Positions 63,597 to 64,000 of a stretch of DNA of 64,000 nucleotides are shown here, one piece after another. The stretch comes from Colwellia psychrerythraea. GTDB taxonomy: Bacteria > Pseudomonadota > Gammaproteobacteria > Enterobacterales > Alteromonadaceae. The notes beneath the pieces are model-generated. The model ran no database searches and was not told the origin of the DNA. It worked only from the letters and a program-made list of their open reading frames with translations. The position numbers and the translations under genes are program-made. How positions within the stretch are numbered: the stretch's first letter is position 1; each line of letters opens with the position of its first letter. The stretch lies in contig NZ_JQED01000005.1 in the NCBI RefSeq assembly GCF_000764225.1, forward strand, positions 124,001-188,000. Reading direction: 5' to 3'.

Positions 63597-64000
63597 ATGA
63601 ACAACGATAACATTACACAGTTAATGGCTGATTTTCCCCTCATCAAAAACATGGTCAACCTATCAGAGGTAAGCTGGTTCAACCCTAAGGTGACGTCGCT
63701 GCAAGAAGGCCTTCCTTATGTTGGTTTGGATGAAAGTAATATCAAAGATGCCAGTGACCGACTAGCCCGCTTTGCGCCTTACATGGTAAAAGCATTTCCT
63801 GAAACAGCAAAAAACAATGGCATTATTGAGTCTGAATTAATAGAAATTTCAGCAATGAAATCGCAACTGGAGCAGCAATATAAGGTGGAAATTAAAGGTA
63901 AACTGCTGCTAAAAAAAGACAGTCACCTGCCCATTTCAGGTTCAATCAAAGCACGCGGTGGTATTTATGAAGTATTGACTCATGCTGAAAAACTAGCACT
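63597..64000 (+). CDS. dsdA: D-serine dehydratase, N-terminal part (cut by window edge)
   Basis: PLP enzyme converting D-serine to pyruvate and ammonia. The frame starts at the ATG at 63597 and stays open for 134 codons to the end of the window, so about 310 residues are missing. [18 protein letters not shown] near residue 14, [14 protein letters not shown] near 58, and the Schiff-base Lys in [14 protein letters not shown] near 117 are DsdA motifs. With the divergent dsdC it forms a D-serine detoxification and catabolism unit. No D-serine permease is visible within the window. Confidence 0.94.
   Translation, partial: MNNDNITQLMADFPLIKNMVNLSEVSWFNPKVTSLQEGLPYVGLDESNIKDASDRLARFAPYMVKAFPETAKNNGIIESELIEISAMKSQLEQQYKVEIKGKLLLKKDSHLPISGSIKARGGIYEVLTHAEKLA

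Noticed and set aside
1..64000. CRISPR arrays, prophage, integrons, insertion sequences, toxin-antitoxin or restriction systems
   Set aside because: No regularly spaced repeats, transposase, integrase, phage structural genes or recognisable defence genes were found on either strand.

Overview
The window is ordinary chromosomal DNA of a low-GC marine gammaproteobacterium of the order Alteromonadales. A Colwellia-like psychrophile fits best. Reasons: A+T-rich genes with gammaproteobacterial operon orders, a MotX-type sodium flagellar motor protein, a Vibrio/Shewanella-style TtpC-TonB2 energy system, a GlyGly-CTERM exoprotein, a long-form PyrB without an adjacent pyrI, and a small protein of a family I associate with Colwellia/Alteromonas. 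I see no prophage, integrase, transposase or CRISPR array. The one mobile-looking element is a MITE-like repeat at 3363-3564.

Layout. 1-9.8 kb: rnr (RNase R) and motX, an HD-GYP c-di-GMP phosphodiesterase, a two-gene RND efflux unit and erpA. 10-18 kb: a DUF6776-like membrane protein divergent from a ClC Cl-/H+ exchanger, hemJ, a small membrane protein, an unusual secreted trypsin-fold protease, pyrB and hemL. 18.7-27.4 kb: a nearly complete molybdenum-cofactor and molybdate-uptake locus, with moeA divergent from moaA-mobA-moaBCDE-modABC-moeB and a probable Moco riboswitch in the moaA leader. 27.4-37.1 kb: a DUF1285 protein, oligopeptidase B, a solute-binding protein and a tripartite RND efflux operon (outer-membrane factor, adaptor, pump).

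37.4-48.4 kb is an iron block. A histidine kinase/response regulator pair and a TonB-dependent receptor diverge from one intergenic region carrying two Fur-box-like sites. Then follows a tightly coupled operon DUF3450-ttpC-exbB-exbD-tonB-TPR-PepSY-DUF2271-DUF4198. 48.6-48.9 kb holds tRNA-His and tRNA-Pro. 49-51 kb holds a secreted lipase with its dedicated foldase. 51-56 kb holds a PAS-GAF-GGDEF-EAL protein, an AraC regulator and a duplicated SnoaL-like lipoprotein. 56-61.4 kb is a minus-strand run made of a PEBP-YHYH lipoprotein, two small exported proteins and a BaeSR-like two-component system. The window ends with a small conserved protein and the divergent dsdC-dsdA pair; dsdA runs off the end.

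The most interesting material: (1) the protease, with a PA domain inserted inside its trypsin fold, a Gly189/Asp226 specificity-pocket swap and a GlyGly-CTERM anchor; (2) the iron block, where receptor, two-component system, private TonB system and PepSY/DUF2271/DUF4198 proteins look like one uptake machine; (3) the PEBP-YHYH lipoprotein locus with its own sensor kinase, which carries a Pro/Arg-rich periplasmic insert; (4) non-coding structure, including the MITE-like repeat, a minus-strand terminator that implies an unannotated short transcript at about 53.85-53.95 kb, and inverted repeats in the moeA leader. All functions are read from sequence features and family memory; no search was run.
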